DNA of 64,000 nucleotides from an uncultured Clostridia bacterium (GTDB taxonomy: Bacteria; Bacillota; Clostridia; Oscillospirales; Acutalibacteraceae): NCBI GenBank assembly GCA_937916395.1, contig CALFTN010000051.1, positions 16,917 to 80,916 on the forward strand, written 5' to 3'. Positions 7,441 through 15,420 of the stretch are shown here, piece after piece. Numbering within the stretch: position 1 is the stretch's first letter; each line of letters starts with the position of its first letter. Both the position numbers and the translations under genes were made by a program. The notes below the pieces were generated by a model. The model was not told where the DNA came from. It ran no database searches and saw only the letters and a list, made by a program, of their open reading frames with translations.

Positions 7441-8805
7441 TTGTCAACAATATCAGCAATAGTAACACCACAAACCGCTGCAGGTATTGGTATTGTCAGA
7501 CTTTCTGGCGAAGATGCCATAAAAATCGCAGATAAGGTTTTTAAAGGTGTATCAGGTAAAAAAATTGAAGAAAAAAATGGCTACACTGCACTTTTCGGTC
7601 ATGTTTATGATGGTGAAGATGTTATTGATGAAGCCGTTGCACTTCTTTTCAGAGCCCCAAAAAGCTACACAGGCGAAGATGTTGTAGAATTCAGCTGTCA
7701 TGGTGGTCTTTACATACTTTCACGCGTTTTAAGGGCTACTTTTAACGCTGGTGCTGTTCCTGCGGAGCCAGGCGAATATACAAAAAGAGCATTTTTAAAT
7801 GGTAAAATGGATTTATCTGAAGCAGAAGCTGTTATGTCACTTATTTCTGCTACAGGTGAAGATGCTCGTGCTGCAACTCTCAACGCCTTGGATGGTAATT
7901 TAAGCAGAGAAATAACAGAATGTCGCGATTCACTCGCCAGAACTGCAGCTTTTCTTGCAGCCTGGGTCGATTACCCTGACGAAGAAATACCTGAAATCAG
8001 TAATGACGAAATGATTTCTTCTTTCTCACTTGTTTTAAAAAGATTAGAAGCTCTTTTAGACGGCTTTGATGCCGGTCAGGCAATTTTAGAAGGAATTGAC
8101 ACTGCCATTGTAGGTAGACCCAACGTTGGTAAGAGCACACTCTTAAATGCTTTAACTGGTAGAAACAGAGCAATCGTAACTTCTGTTGCCGGAACCACAC
8201 GTGATGTTTTAGAAGAAACTGTAAGACTTGGCAACATCACCTTAAGACTTGCTGACACGGCTGGTATTCGCACCGAAACAGACGATGAAATTGAAAAAAT
8301 TGGTGTAGAAAGAGCGAAAGAACGCTTCGAGAGAGCAGGTCTTGTATTTATGGTGCTCGATGGTGCTGAAAAAATCTCTGCTGATGACAAGGAGCTTTTA
8401 AAGCTTTGTAAAGATAAACGTTGCATTGTTATTATAAACAAAAGCGATTTAGAAAAGGCTTTTTCATTTGACGATATAAAAGACTATGCCGAAAATATAG
8501 TAGAAATTTCTGCTAAAGAAAACGACGGTATTGATAAATTGAAGCAAATTGTCGAAAGCGTTGTTGGCACTGATAATTTCAATCCATCTGCCCCTCTTTT
8601 AACTACAGAAAGACAAAGAGTCTGTGTTTTGAAGGCTGTTGAAAATTTAAGAGAGGCTCTAAACGGATTGCAAATTGGCATCACAACAGATGCTATAAAT
8701 GTTTCTGTTGACTGTGCAATTGAAGAGCTTTCTGTTTTGACAGGCGAAAAGGCAACCGAAACAGTTGTAAATGAAGTATTTAAAAACTTCTGTGTAGGTA
8801 AATAG
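7441..8805 (+). CDS. mnmE: tRNA modification GTPase MnmE (TrmE)
   Basis: MnmE works with MnmG to place the 5-carboxymethylaminomethyl group on wobble U34 of several tRNAs. The 454-residue protein has the N-terminal tetrahydrofolate-binding domain (residues 1-120), a helical domain, and an inserted G domain with GRPNVGKS (225-232), GTTRD (251-255), DTAG (272-275) and NKSD. The conserved C-terminal tetrapeptide is FCVGK, where the cysteine is essential. The start is TTG at 7441, eight bases after GGAG; the protein otherwise would lack the conserved STISAIVTP N-terminus. Its usual partner mnmG is not adjacent here. Confidence 0.97.
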   Translation: MSTISAIVTPQTAAGIGIVRLSGEDAIKIADKVFKGVSGKKIEEKNGYTALFGHVYDGEDVIDEAVALLFRAPKSYTGEDVVEFSCHGGLYILSRVLRATFNAGAVPAEPGEYTKRAFLNGKMDLSEAEAVMSLISATGEDARAATLNALDGNLSREITECRDSLARTAAFLAAWVDYPDEEIPEISNDEMISSFSLVLKRLEALLDGFDAGQAILEGIDTAIVGRPNVGKSTLLNALTGRNRAIVTSVAGTTRDVLEETVRLGNITLRLADTAGIRTETDDEIEKIGVERAKERFERAGLVFMVLDGAEKISADDKELLKLCKDKRCIVIINKSDLEKAFSFDDIKDYAENIVEISAKENDGIDKLKQIVESVVGTDNFNPSAPLLTTERQRVCVLKAVENLREALNGLQIGITTDAINVSVDCAIEELSVLTGEKATETVVNEVFKNFCVGK

Positions 8806-8810
8806 AATTA

Positions 8811-8857
8811 AAACTCGGTCTATACCGATTTTTTCGTGTATCTACCGGGTTTTTATT
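8811..8857 (+). terminator. Intrinsic terminator after mnmE, with two possible pairings
   Basis: TCGGT (8815-8819) can pair with ACCGA (8824-8828) followed by six T, or AAACTCGGT (8811-8819) can pair with ACCGGGTTT (8844-8852) followed by a second T-rich run. The two stems exclude each other. Confidence 0.6.
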
Positions 8858-8864
8858 ATATGCA

Positions 8865-8894
8865 AAGCACCACTCCCGTAAGAGAGTGGTGCTT
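8865..8894. repeat. Strong 11-bp inverted repeat in the mnmE/noc convergent gap
   Basis: AAGCACCACTC (8865-8875) pairs perfectly with GAGTGGTGCTT (8884-8894). Two further short palindromes follow at 8934-8948 (GGGCGAA/TTCGCCC) and 8958-8972 (CTCTGC/GCAGAG). They may be terminators for the converging noc transcript or a REP-like cluster. Confidence 0.55.
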
Positions 8895-8977
8895 CGCTGT
8901 GGATGTGGGGTGTGAAAGAGAAAGATATGGCTTGGGCGAATTTCGCCCTATATAAACTCTGCTTTGCAGAGAATATA

Positions 8978-9826
8978 TCAATTTAATTCAATTGATTCGA
9001 GTGTTTCCATTATAACTGGTTTCTCATTAGGTTTAGAAATCCTTACTACATACTCAAAATATTCATCTGTTTCACTTTTTGCTGTGTCAGCCTCAATTCC
9101 TGCCCTTCTTATGCTGTCAACCGCATGATTTAAAGTATTTATAAAAATTCTCATATCCTTAAACACTTTAATTGGTGGTTTGCTGGGTTCTTTTCTGCGT
9201 CTTATAATATCTTTAATAAGACGTTCAGCCTCACTTACAGTAAGATGTCTTTCTATAATAATATCAAGTGCTCTTTTTCTTGCAGAATTATCTGGAAGAG
9301 TAAGAAGTGCCCTTGCGTGACGCTCTGTTAAAGAAGCTATTACAATTTTATCTCGCATCTCTTCTGGTAATCTCAGAAGACGCAATTTATTTGAAAGAGT
9401 TGATTGCGCTTTACCTAATTTTCTGCCGATTTCTTCCTGAGAGAGATTGTGCTCTGTCATAAGTCTTTCTATTGCAACTGCTTCTTCAAAAAAATCGAGG
9501 TTCTGACGCTGGACGTTTTCAATTATTGCAAATAGTGCCGATTGCTCATCTGAAACATCCATTACAATACATGGGATTTTTGTAATACCTGTAATTCTTG
9601 CCGCTCTTAAGCGTCTTTCGCCTGAAATAAGCTCGTACTTTTCACCATCTAATGGACGAACGTTTATAGGCTGTAAAATTCCGTTTGCCCTTATTGAAGA
9701 AGCAAGATTTTCAAGCTCTATGTAATCAAAACGAACTCTTGGTTGATGTGGATTAGGGTAAATATTTTCATGTGGGATAAGCTGAATCTGACAATTCGCT
9801 TTTCCTCTTGTAGAAGTTTTAAGCAT
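8978..9826 (-). CDS. noc: ParB/Noc-family DNA-binding protein, probably nucleoid occlusion protein Noc
   Basis: CTP-dependent DNA clamp of the ParB family. The N-terminal CTPase box is visible in LISGERRLRAARITG, after the conserved PNPHQPRVRFD and LASSIRANGILQPI segments. A helix-turn-helix follows at about residues 128-155 (LSQEEIGRKLGKAQSTLSNKL), and the C-terminal part would dimerise. The basic N-terminus before residue 15 could be the membrane-targeting tail seen in Noc. I favour Noc over ParB because it lies next to rsmG with mnmE nearby, as in Bacillus, and no ParA gene accompanies it. The ATG has AAAAGGACGG before it. It appears to have its own transcription start, since a terminator separates it from rsmG. 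Confidence 0.8.
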   Translation of the reverse strand: MLKTSTRGKANCQIQLIPHENIYPNPHQPRVRFDYIELENLASSIRANGILQPINVRPLDGEKYELISGERRLRAARITGITKIPCIVMDVSDEQSALFAIIENVQRQNLDFFEEAVAIERLMTEHNLSQEEIGRKLGKAQSTLSNKLRLLRLPEEMRDKIVIASLTERHARALLTLPDNSARKRALDIIIERHLTVSEAERLIKDIIRRRKEPSKPPIKVFKDMRIFINTLNHAVDSIRRAGIEADTAKSETDEYFEYVVRISKPNEKPVIMETLESIELN

Positions 9827-9912
9827 TTTTTACCGTCCTTTTAATTTTCTTTTTTCCACATCTTTTATCTCTCTGTTGTGACTACAATATACCACGAAAA
9901 ATCATAAAAATA

Positions 9913-9950
9913 AAGCATTTTCGGTCGCGGTAAATCGACAGAAAATGCTT
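9913..9950 (-). terminator. Terminator between rsmG and noc
   Basis: AAGCATTTTC (9913-9922) pairs with GAAAATGCTT (9941-9950), extended by GTCG/CGAC inside; T-rich sequence follows in the minus direction. Confidence 0.7.
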
Positions 9951-9963
9951 ATATTTATTAAAT

Positions 9964-10677
9964 TTAAAGTGGTTTTTTCGCTATTTGTGCAGAAACTCGC
10001 GGATATTTTGTCGGAATTTGCGAAATCTTTTTAATCTTTATTATATTTCTTTCGCCCTGTGAGCATAAATCGAAGCAGAATTTTTCTTCAATTTTACCTG
10101 AAAGCACCTTAAGTGCATTCTGGGCATTTTCAATTTCTAACTCTGCCAAAGACCCTTTCATAGAAACAAAGTAACCATCCTTCTTCACGAAAGGTAAGCA
10201 GTATTCAGAAAGAACTCTTAATTCTGCAACTGCTCTTGCAGTTGCAAAATCATACTGCTCTCTAAATTCTTTCTTCTGACCAGCCTCTTCAGCTCTCATA
10301 TTAAGAATTTCGTAGTTAGAAAGCCCCATTTTCTCAGCAATATCTGCTACAACCTTTAATTTTTTACCGGTTGAATCAAGAAGTGTAACCTTTACATCGC
10401 TTCTTGCGGCAGCAATCACCAAACCCGGAAACCCAGCACCTGTACCGACATCGATTATTTTTGAATTTTCAGGAATTTCAACATACTTTAAAAGCATTAA
10501 GCTGTCAATAAAATGCTTTATTGCAATGCCTTCATCATCTTTTATAGCAGTAAGATTAATTTTTTCGTTCCATTCCTTCAATTCTTTTGCATATATTTCC
10601 AGCTTTTGAATTAATTCTGGGGAAATTTCTATTCCTACAATTTCTGCATTTGTTTCAATAATGCTTTTTATAGCCAT
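9964..10677 (-). CDS. rsmG: 16S rRNA (guanine-527-N7)-methyltransferase RsmG
   Basis: Methylates N7 of G527 in 16S rRNA; loss gives low-level streptomycin resistance in several bacteria. The protein has the N-terminal ELKEWNEKINLTAIKDDEGIAIKHFIDS signature, SAM motif I IIDVGTGAGFPGLVIA (about residues 83-98), then LLDSTGKKLKVV and the TARAVAELRVL segment. Length of 237 residues is normal. The start is three bases after the stop of the GH31 gene, with AGAGG before the ATG, so it is read as the last gene of the phosphatase-amidohydrolase-GH31 transcript. The usual neighbour mnmG is missing. Confidence 0.96.
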   Translation of the reverse strand: MAIKSIIETNAEIVGIEISPELIQKLEIYAKELKEWNEKINLTAIKDDEGIAIKHFIDSLMLLKYVEIPENSKIIDVGTGAGFPGLVIAAARSDVKVTLLDSTGKKLKVVADIAEKMGLSNYEILNMRAEEAGQKKEFREQYDFATARAVAELRVLSEYCLPFVKKDGYFVSMKGSLAELEIENAQNALKVLSGKIEEKFCFDLCSQGERNIIKIKKISQIPTKYPRVSAQIAKKPL

Positions 10678-10680
10678 AAA

Positions 10681-13086
10681 TTAACCTCTGTAGAGAGCTG
10701 TAATTTCCATTAATGGCTCTCTGTATTTTTTAGGAACCTTGTTTAAGAAAGTATCATCCTTTAATACCTCGTTAAACAATCTCTTATTCTCATTATTTAT
10801 CTGGAATTTTGAAATTACATCAATGAGCTCTTCTCTCTTTTCTTTATTTGCAAGGAATGTGCAAACAGAAAGTGTCACTTCTAATTCATCTGAAGGCGCA
10901 ATTTCTTGGAGATAAATTTCAATATATCCATTTTTATTAATTAAGGTAAATTCTTTTTCTTCGCCATTTACTGTAGCTTTAATATCACCACTTACAATAT
11001 CTCTGAACTTAAGAAGATAGTTTCTGCTCTGAGGAATAACTGATGTGTCGCCCTCTGCTTTTTTCACCTTAAATATAATGGTTGAATTATCCTCATTTAT
11101 CATAAATGGTGTTTCACAATACGCACCTTGTTCAAAGCTCATTGTGCTGCCATCATCTTCATAAAGACGGAATTCATTGTTGCCTCTGAAAATAAGCAGT
11201 TCTAAATCCTTCGGATTTTCTACAGTATTATCCTTTTCATTCTTGCTCATTGGAATAATTGCACCTTCCTTTGCAAGAACAGGAATAGCGCTTATATCTC
11301 TGAACATTTTAACAACTCTGTTACCTGTGTAAATTCTGCCGTTATAAATATCGGTATATCTTCCCTCTGGTAACCACACATCAGCACTAGCCATACCAAT
11401 TTCTGAATTTGTATGTTCTGTAATAGGAGCAACAATAAGCTCTGTACCAAAGAAGTATTCATTTTTAGCTTTATAAGCATTTTCCTCTTTTGGATATGTG
11501 TAATACATCGGCTCACAAATTGCTCTGCCTAAGCTTTGGGTGCGACGGTTCATTGTGTAAATATAAGGAAGAAGCTTATGTCTGAAACGAAGATTCTCTG
11601 TTGCAATTTTTTCTATAGGAGCACTATATTTCCAAGGCTCTTTACCCATAAATTCGTTTGCAGTTGAGTGAAGACGCATAACTGGGCTGTAAATACCAAA
11701 CTGTACCCATCTTATATAAAGCTCGTCATCTTTTTTACCCCAACAGTGACCACCGATATCGTGGCTCCACCAAGGGTAACCAACATTGGCAGCAGTTGCT
11801 GTAAAGTAAACCTGAAAATCAAGACTTGACCATTTCTGGGTAGTATCACCACTGAAGCCCAATGGATAACGCTGACTACCAGCTCCAGCAAAGCGTGAAA
11901 GAATAAGAGGACGATTGTTATCCTTTGCATTATCTAAGAAATGGTAGTGATTAAGTGCCCAGAGTGGGTCCAAACCTTTAATTTTTGTGCGAGTACCTTG
12001 TTGCCAGTCAATCCACCAGAAATCAACACCCATTTTTTCCATTGGATGATGAAGTACCTTAAAGTAATGCTCAACAAATTTTTCGTCTGTTATATCAAAC
12101 TGAACAGGCTCTTTTGTAGATGGGTCCTGACCCATTTTTTCGCACATTTCTTCATAAGCATCTTCATACCAACGAACACCTTGTGAAGGATGAAGATTGA
12201 ATGTAACTTTATAATTATCATCCTGTAACTTTTTAAGAAAGCCTTGTGGGTCCGGGAATAAATCTGTGTTGAAGCTGTAACCAGTCCAGCCAACTGACCA
12301 TACATCGTAAATATATTCCATAAAATTGAGGTGAGTTGATGGTTTAACAACATCTTTACCAAATTTCTTACGGATATCTACCCAGTGCCAGTCCATATCC
12401 ACAGTGGCAACAGTAATCGGAATTTCTTCCTTTTTAAATCTATCCATAAGAGTCAAATATTCTTCTTGTGTGTATGCCTTGTAACGGCTCCACCAGTTTG
12501 AAAGTGCATAACGTGGAATAAGTGGTGTTTCACCGGTTAATTTATATAAATCACGTGTTGCACCAATATAATCGTAACCATAAGCAAAATAATACTCGTC
12601 TTTACCAGTTGATTTTCTTGGTAAAATTTTACCATCATCTGTTAAAATAAGAGTTTTACTGTCGTCGAGAATTGCAACACCATCCTTAGAGCAAACACCA
12701 TCACCCAAGGTTATAATACCTGCGGTAACATCTAATGTACGACAAGTACCTTTTAAGTTTCCACTATGATAATCTGTAACAACTCTGCCATCACGAAGCT
12801 TTATTCTTACCATTTTCTTTTCTGTAAAAGAATACAGGAAATTACACTTTGTAGTTTTAATTTCTACAAAGCCATTACCTTTTTTTACTTCGAAACGTGG
12901 TTCGTCAAAATCTCTGAACCAAACTGCTTGTGTTGGCTCATCACAGAATTTTCCATTTTTAGTTTCTTCTACACGTACCATACAAGGAGTAAGAACGGTA
13001 ATTCTTGTATTGCCATTTACAATAATATGGCTCTCTCTTGCTTTTGGTGAAGTTTTAATTTTAAATTTGTCAAAATATCGTTCCAT
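10681..13086 (-). CDS. Glycoside hydrolase family 31 protein (alpha-glucosidase type)
   Basis: A retaining GH31 hydrolase, probably acting on alpha-glucosidic or alpha-xylosidic sugars; there is no signal peptide, so it should be cytoplasmic. Domains in order are an N-terminal beta sandwich (to about residue 190), a TIM barrel, and C-terminal beta domains. With the ATG start, the likely nucleophile is Asp360 in WWIDWQQG and the acid/base Asp414 in GFSGDTTQKW. The motif HDIGGHCWG and the later SPVMRLHS segment are typical of the family. The ATG follows GAGG; a TTG five codons upstream overlaps that site. The 801-residue length is in range. It sits between an amidohydrolase and rsmG, away from the glycogen operon. 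Confidence 0.9.
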   Translation of the reverse strand: MERYFDKFKIKTSPKARESHIIVNGNTRITVLTPCMVRVEETKNGKFCDEPTQAVWFRDFDEPRFEVKKGNGFVEIKTTKCNFLYSFTEKKMVRIKLRDGRVVTDYHSGNLKGTCRTLDVTAGIITLGDGVCSKDGVAILDDSKTLILTDDGKILPRKSTGKDEYYFAYGYDYIGATRDLYKLTGETPLIPRYALSNWWSRYKAYTQEEYLTLMDRFKKEEIPITVATVDMDWHWVDIRKKFGKDVVKPSTHLNFMEYIYDVWSVGWTGYSFNTDLFPDPQGFLKKLQDDNYKVTFNLHPSQGVRWYEDAYEEMCEKMGQDPSTKEPVQFDITDEKFVEHYFKVLHHPMEKMGVDFWWIDWQQGTRTKIKGLDPLWALNHYHFLDNAKDNNRPLILSRFAGAGSQRYPLGFSGDTTQKWSSLDFQVYFTATAANVGYPWWSHDIGGHCWGKKDDELYIRWVQFGIYSPVMRLHSTANEFMGKEPWKYSAPIEKIATENLRFRHKLLPYIYTMNRRTQSLGRAICEPMYYTYPKEENAYKAKNEYFFGTELIVAPITEHTNSEIGMASADVWLPEGRYTDIYNGRIYTGNRVVKMFRDISAIPVLAKEGAIIPMSKNEKDNTVENPKDLELLIFRGNNEFRLYEDDGSTMSFEQGAYCETPFMINEDNSTIIFKVKKAEGDTSVIPQSRNYLLKFRDIVSGDIKATVNGEEKEFTLINKNGYIEIYLQEIAPSDELEVTLSVCTFLANKEKREELIDVISKFQINNENKRLFNEVLKDDTFLNKVPKKYREPLMEITALYRG

Positions 13087-13123
13087 TGTGTTTAACCTCA
13101 ACCTTCGTGATATTATCGTTACA

Positions 13124-13954
13124 CTATTTTATATTAAGAGCACTTCGCAGGTTCTCACCTAAAATGCCTCTTTTAGCCTCTTCTGATATAGGAAGACTTT
13201 TTATTCTTTCTATGGAATTTTTGGTATATTCAGCACTTTTATATGGAAAATCAAGCCCAAAAATACTGTTCTTTTCACCTGTCTGATGAATTAAGGTACA
13301 TAAATCATCATCTGTAAGTGACCATGCACCCTGTCGAAGATTGCCCAGAGCATCCTTTTCCATTGAAATACTCGTAAGACCTGCATAAATATTATTGCCC
13401 TTACGTGAGTTATTGTTCATAACTAAAAGTGCTTCTCTAAAAAAGCTGTAGCCACCAACGTGCTCCATACTGAATTTCAAATCTGGAAAATTATAAGCTA
13501 CTTCATCAAAAAGAAGCATGCTGTAATCTTTTATTCTGTGCCAATGAAGTCCCGTATGAAAAGAAACAAAAAGACCTTGTTTTTCCGCTTCGGCATAAAC
13601 CTCAAAAAGCTCTCTGCCATCAACTTTAACCTCTTGTGCAGCAGGGTGAACTTTTATACCTTTAAATCCAAGAGCCTTTATTTCTTTTACTTGTTCGTTT
13701 ATTGAACCTATATCAAAATTAATCGTACCAAAACCGATTAAATTTTTTTCATTTTTAATTTCTTCATATAGCCACTTATTCTGGTTAATTTTAATACCTA
13801 CACGCTCTGTCTGGTGATTAAACGGCGCAAAGCAAACTGCACTTTCAATCTCACATTCTGCCATAAGCTCTTTTAAATTCTCTAACTGAGCATTATCTTT
13901 AGAGCCTTTCGGAAACACATGAGCGTGGTTAGCAAAAATTTTATAATCACTCAT
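13124..13954 (-). CDS. Amidohydrolase-family (Amidohydro_2-like) TIM-barrel hydrolase
   Basis: Predicted metal-dependent hydrolase or decarboxylase with an amidohydrolase barrel. The first strand ends in NHAHVFP (a HxH metal pair), strand two carries KVHPAAQ, then SFHTGLHWH, the FSMEHVGGY strand and finally FGLDFPYKS with the last metal aspartate. All the expected metal residues are therefore present. The substrate cannot be read from sequence. The ATG at 13954 lies inside the end of the phosphatase gene (8-base overlap ATGAGTGA), which shows coupled translation. The next gene, GH31, begins 37 bases downstream. Confidence 0.8.
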   Translation of the reverse strand: MSDYKIFANHAHVFPKGSKDNAQLENLKELMAECEIESAVCFAPFNHQTERVGIKINQNKWLYEEIKNEKNLIGFGTINFDIGSINEQVKEIKALGFKGIKVHPAAQEVKVDGRELFEVYAEAEKQGLFVSFHTGLHWHRIKDYSMLLFDEVAYNFPDLKFSMEHVGGYSFFREALLVMNNNSRKGNNIYAGLTSISMEKDALGNLRQGAWSLTDDDLCTLIHQTGEKNSIFGLDFPYKSAEYTKNSIERIKSLPISEEAKRGILGENLRSALNIK

Positions 13955-14693
13955 CTTTGTCACCCATAAACGATAAAAAGTCCATTAAATCACTTAAATC
14001 GTCATTATCATCGATTGGTTCATCTTCTGGAATATCACTGTAATAATCCCAGAGCATTTCTTCCTGATTTTCCGTTAATGGAGATGCTGGAATATCGTTT
14101 ATTACTTCCATCTTTCTTGTTTTTGACCAAAGCGATGGTGTTACTCTTACTGTGTAGCCACAAGCAGACGGACAAAGCCACTCTGTCATTGGCAATTCAG
14201 GTAAACCAAACGCAGAAAGAATAGACATAATTACACCGCCGTGAGTAAAGATAGCACAGCTTGTAGTTCCTGTTTTTATAAGACCTTCAACAGTTTTAAT
14301 AAATGTGTCACACACTCTTGTTGAAAACTCCTGATTGCTTTCACCATTTAATGGACGTGCATCCGGTCCACCAGCGAGCCATTCTTTAAACTCTTCGTGT
14401 GGGGCTAATTCTTCGGCAGTAAGATTTTCAAACTCACCAAAATCACACTCGTCAAAGCCACGCATTTCTATTGGGTTTTTTTGGGGATAAATAATTTTTG
14501 CAGTTTCTATACAACGCTTTAAGGTACTTGAAAAAACCACATCTGTTTTTGGATAATCATAATCCTTAAGCATTGTATTTAATTGGTCTATACCTTCTTT
14601 GCAAAGGGATTCGTCAGTATGACCTATGTATCGCCCCTCTAAATTCCCTTTAGTATAAGCGTGTCTTATAAGATGAATTGTGTAACTTTTCAT
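13947..14693 (-). CDS. Histidine phosphatase family protein (phosphoglycerate-mutase-like)
   Basis: A branch 2-type histidine phosphatase fold protein. The phosphohistidine motif LIRHAYTKGN is at residues 8-17, with GHTDESLCKEG after it, then the STLKRCIETA helix, the acidic CDFGEFE loop and the second histidine in IFTHGG. The C-terminal 30 residues are acidic (DIPEDEPIDDNDDL), an unusual tail. Such proteins include cofactor-dependent mutases, alpha-ribazole phosphatases (CobC) and general sugar phosphatases, and the sequence does not separate these. It is the first gene of a minus-strand unit with the amidohydrolase, GH31 and rsmG. Confidence 0.83.
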   Translation of the reverse strand: MKSYTIHLIRHAYTKGNLEGRYIGHTDESLCKEGIDQLNTMLKDYDYPKTDVVFSSTLKRCIETAKIIYPQKNPIEMRGFDECDFGEFENLTAEELAPHEEFKEWLAGGPDARPLNGESNQEFSTRVCDTFIKTVEGLIKTGTTSCAIFTHGGVIMSILSAFGLPELPMTEWLCPSACGYTVRVTPSLWSKTRKMEVINDIPASPLTENQEEMLWDYYSDIPEDEPIDDNDDLSDLMDFLSFMGDKDE

Positions 14694-14722
14694 TGCAATC
14701 TCCGTTTCAATGGTGTATTATG

Positions 14723-14740
14723 TTATACAGATAGTATAAT
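14723..14740 (+). promoter_or_regulatory. Promoter with overlapping inverted repeat, probable XRE operator
   Basis: TATAAT (14735-14740) lies 22 bases before the XRE start; no good -35 is seen. An inverted repeat TTATAC-N5-GTATAA (14723-14739) overlaps it, as for an autoregulated repressor. The spot also lies upstream of the divergent phosphatase gene. Confidence 0.5.
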
Positions 14741-14762
14741 GCAAAGGTGTGTGTTTTTACAA

Positions 14763-15371
14763 ATGGTAAATTATGCAGAACGACTTTATGAACTTCGCAC
14801 AGAAAAAGGCTTAAGTCAGAAAGAAGCCGCAAATGATTTAGGGGTCTCTCAGGCACTACTTTCACACTATGAAAAGGGCATAAGAGAGTTTGGGTTAGAC
14901 TTTTTAAACCGTGCTGCTGACTATTATAAAGTCACTACCGACTATATTTTAGGTAGAACTGACAGTAGAACAGGTCTTGAATCGTCCTTCTTTCAGGATA
15001 GAGAAGAAGACGGTATATATAATACCACAACTATATACCGTTCTGCAATATTTATTCACGAAAGAATGAATACGGGCTCTGCTTTAGCAGGAGATAGTGC
15101 AGACCTTCTTTATTCGGTAGCTCTTTACAGAATACTTTTTACTGCGTCTCAAAAAGGCTATATTCCTAAAAGATGGTTTTCATTGCCACCAAAAATTGCA
15201 GAAAGCCTTCCTATGGCTGTAACAGAGGGTCTTTTAATGAACTTCCCTGACAAATCACCTAACGCAAAAAGATATGGTAACCCTGAACCAAAATCTATAG
15301 AAACTGTTATTAAAACAGTTGAAAGTTATATGAAAAAAGCAGCTACAGATATAGTAAAATCAGTAGATTAA
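14763..15371 (+). CDS. XRE-family transcriptional regulator
   Basis: DNA-binding regulator with an N-terminal Cro/C1-type helix-turn-helix at about residues 4-60: LYELRTEKGLSQKEAANDLG, SQALLSHYEKGIREFGLDFL, and YYKVTTDYILGRTD, the usual end of such domains. The remaining 140 residues are helical with no recognised ligand motif. I chose the ATG at 14763 (MVNYAERL) because it directly precedes the domain and lies just downstream of a TATAAT. The longer frame adds residues unlike a protein start. It is divergent from the phosphatase/GH31 unit, which it may control. A terminator follows its stop. Confidence 0.85.
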   Translation: MVNYAERLYELRTEKGLSQKEAANDLGVSQALLSHYEKGIREFGLDFLNRAADYYKVTTDYILGRTDSRTGLESSFFQDREEDGIYNTTTIYRSAIFIHERMNTGSALAGDSADLLYSVALYRILFTASQKGYIPKRWFSLPPKIAESLPMAVTEGLLMNFPDKSPNAKRYGNPEPKSIETVIKTVESYMKKAATDIVKSVD

Positions 15372-15381
15372 TAACACAGAC

Positions 15382-15414
15382 TGGGTTGTGGCAAACATTG
15401 TTTGCTACAACCCA
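15382..15414. terminator. Bidirectional terminator between the XRE gene and glgA
   Basis: A 14-bp stem (15382-15395 with 15401-15414, one G-T pair; core TGGGTTGT/ACAACCCA) with a 5-base loop between converging genes. Confidence 0.75.
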
Positions 15415-15420
15415 ATTCTA

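Noticed and set aside
9827..9960. oriC or parS site beside noc
   Set aside because: No DnaA-box cluster or parS palindrome (TGTTTCACGTGAAACA-like) was seen in the gap.
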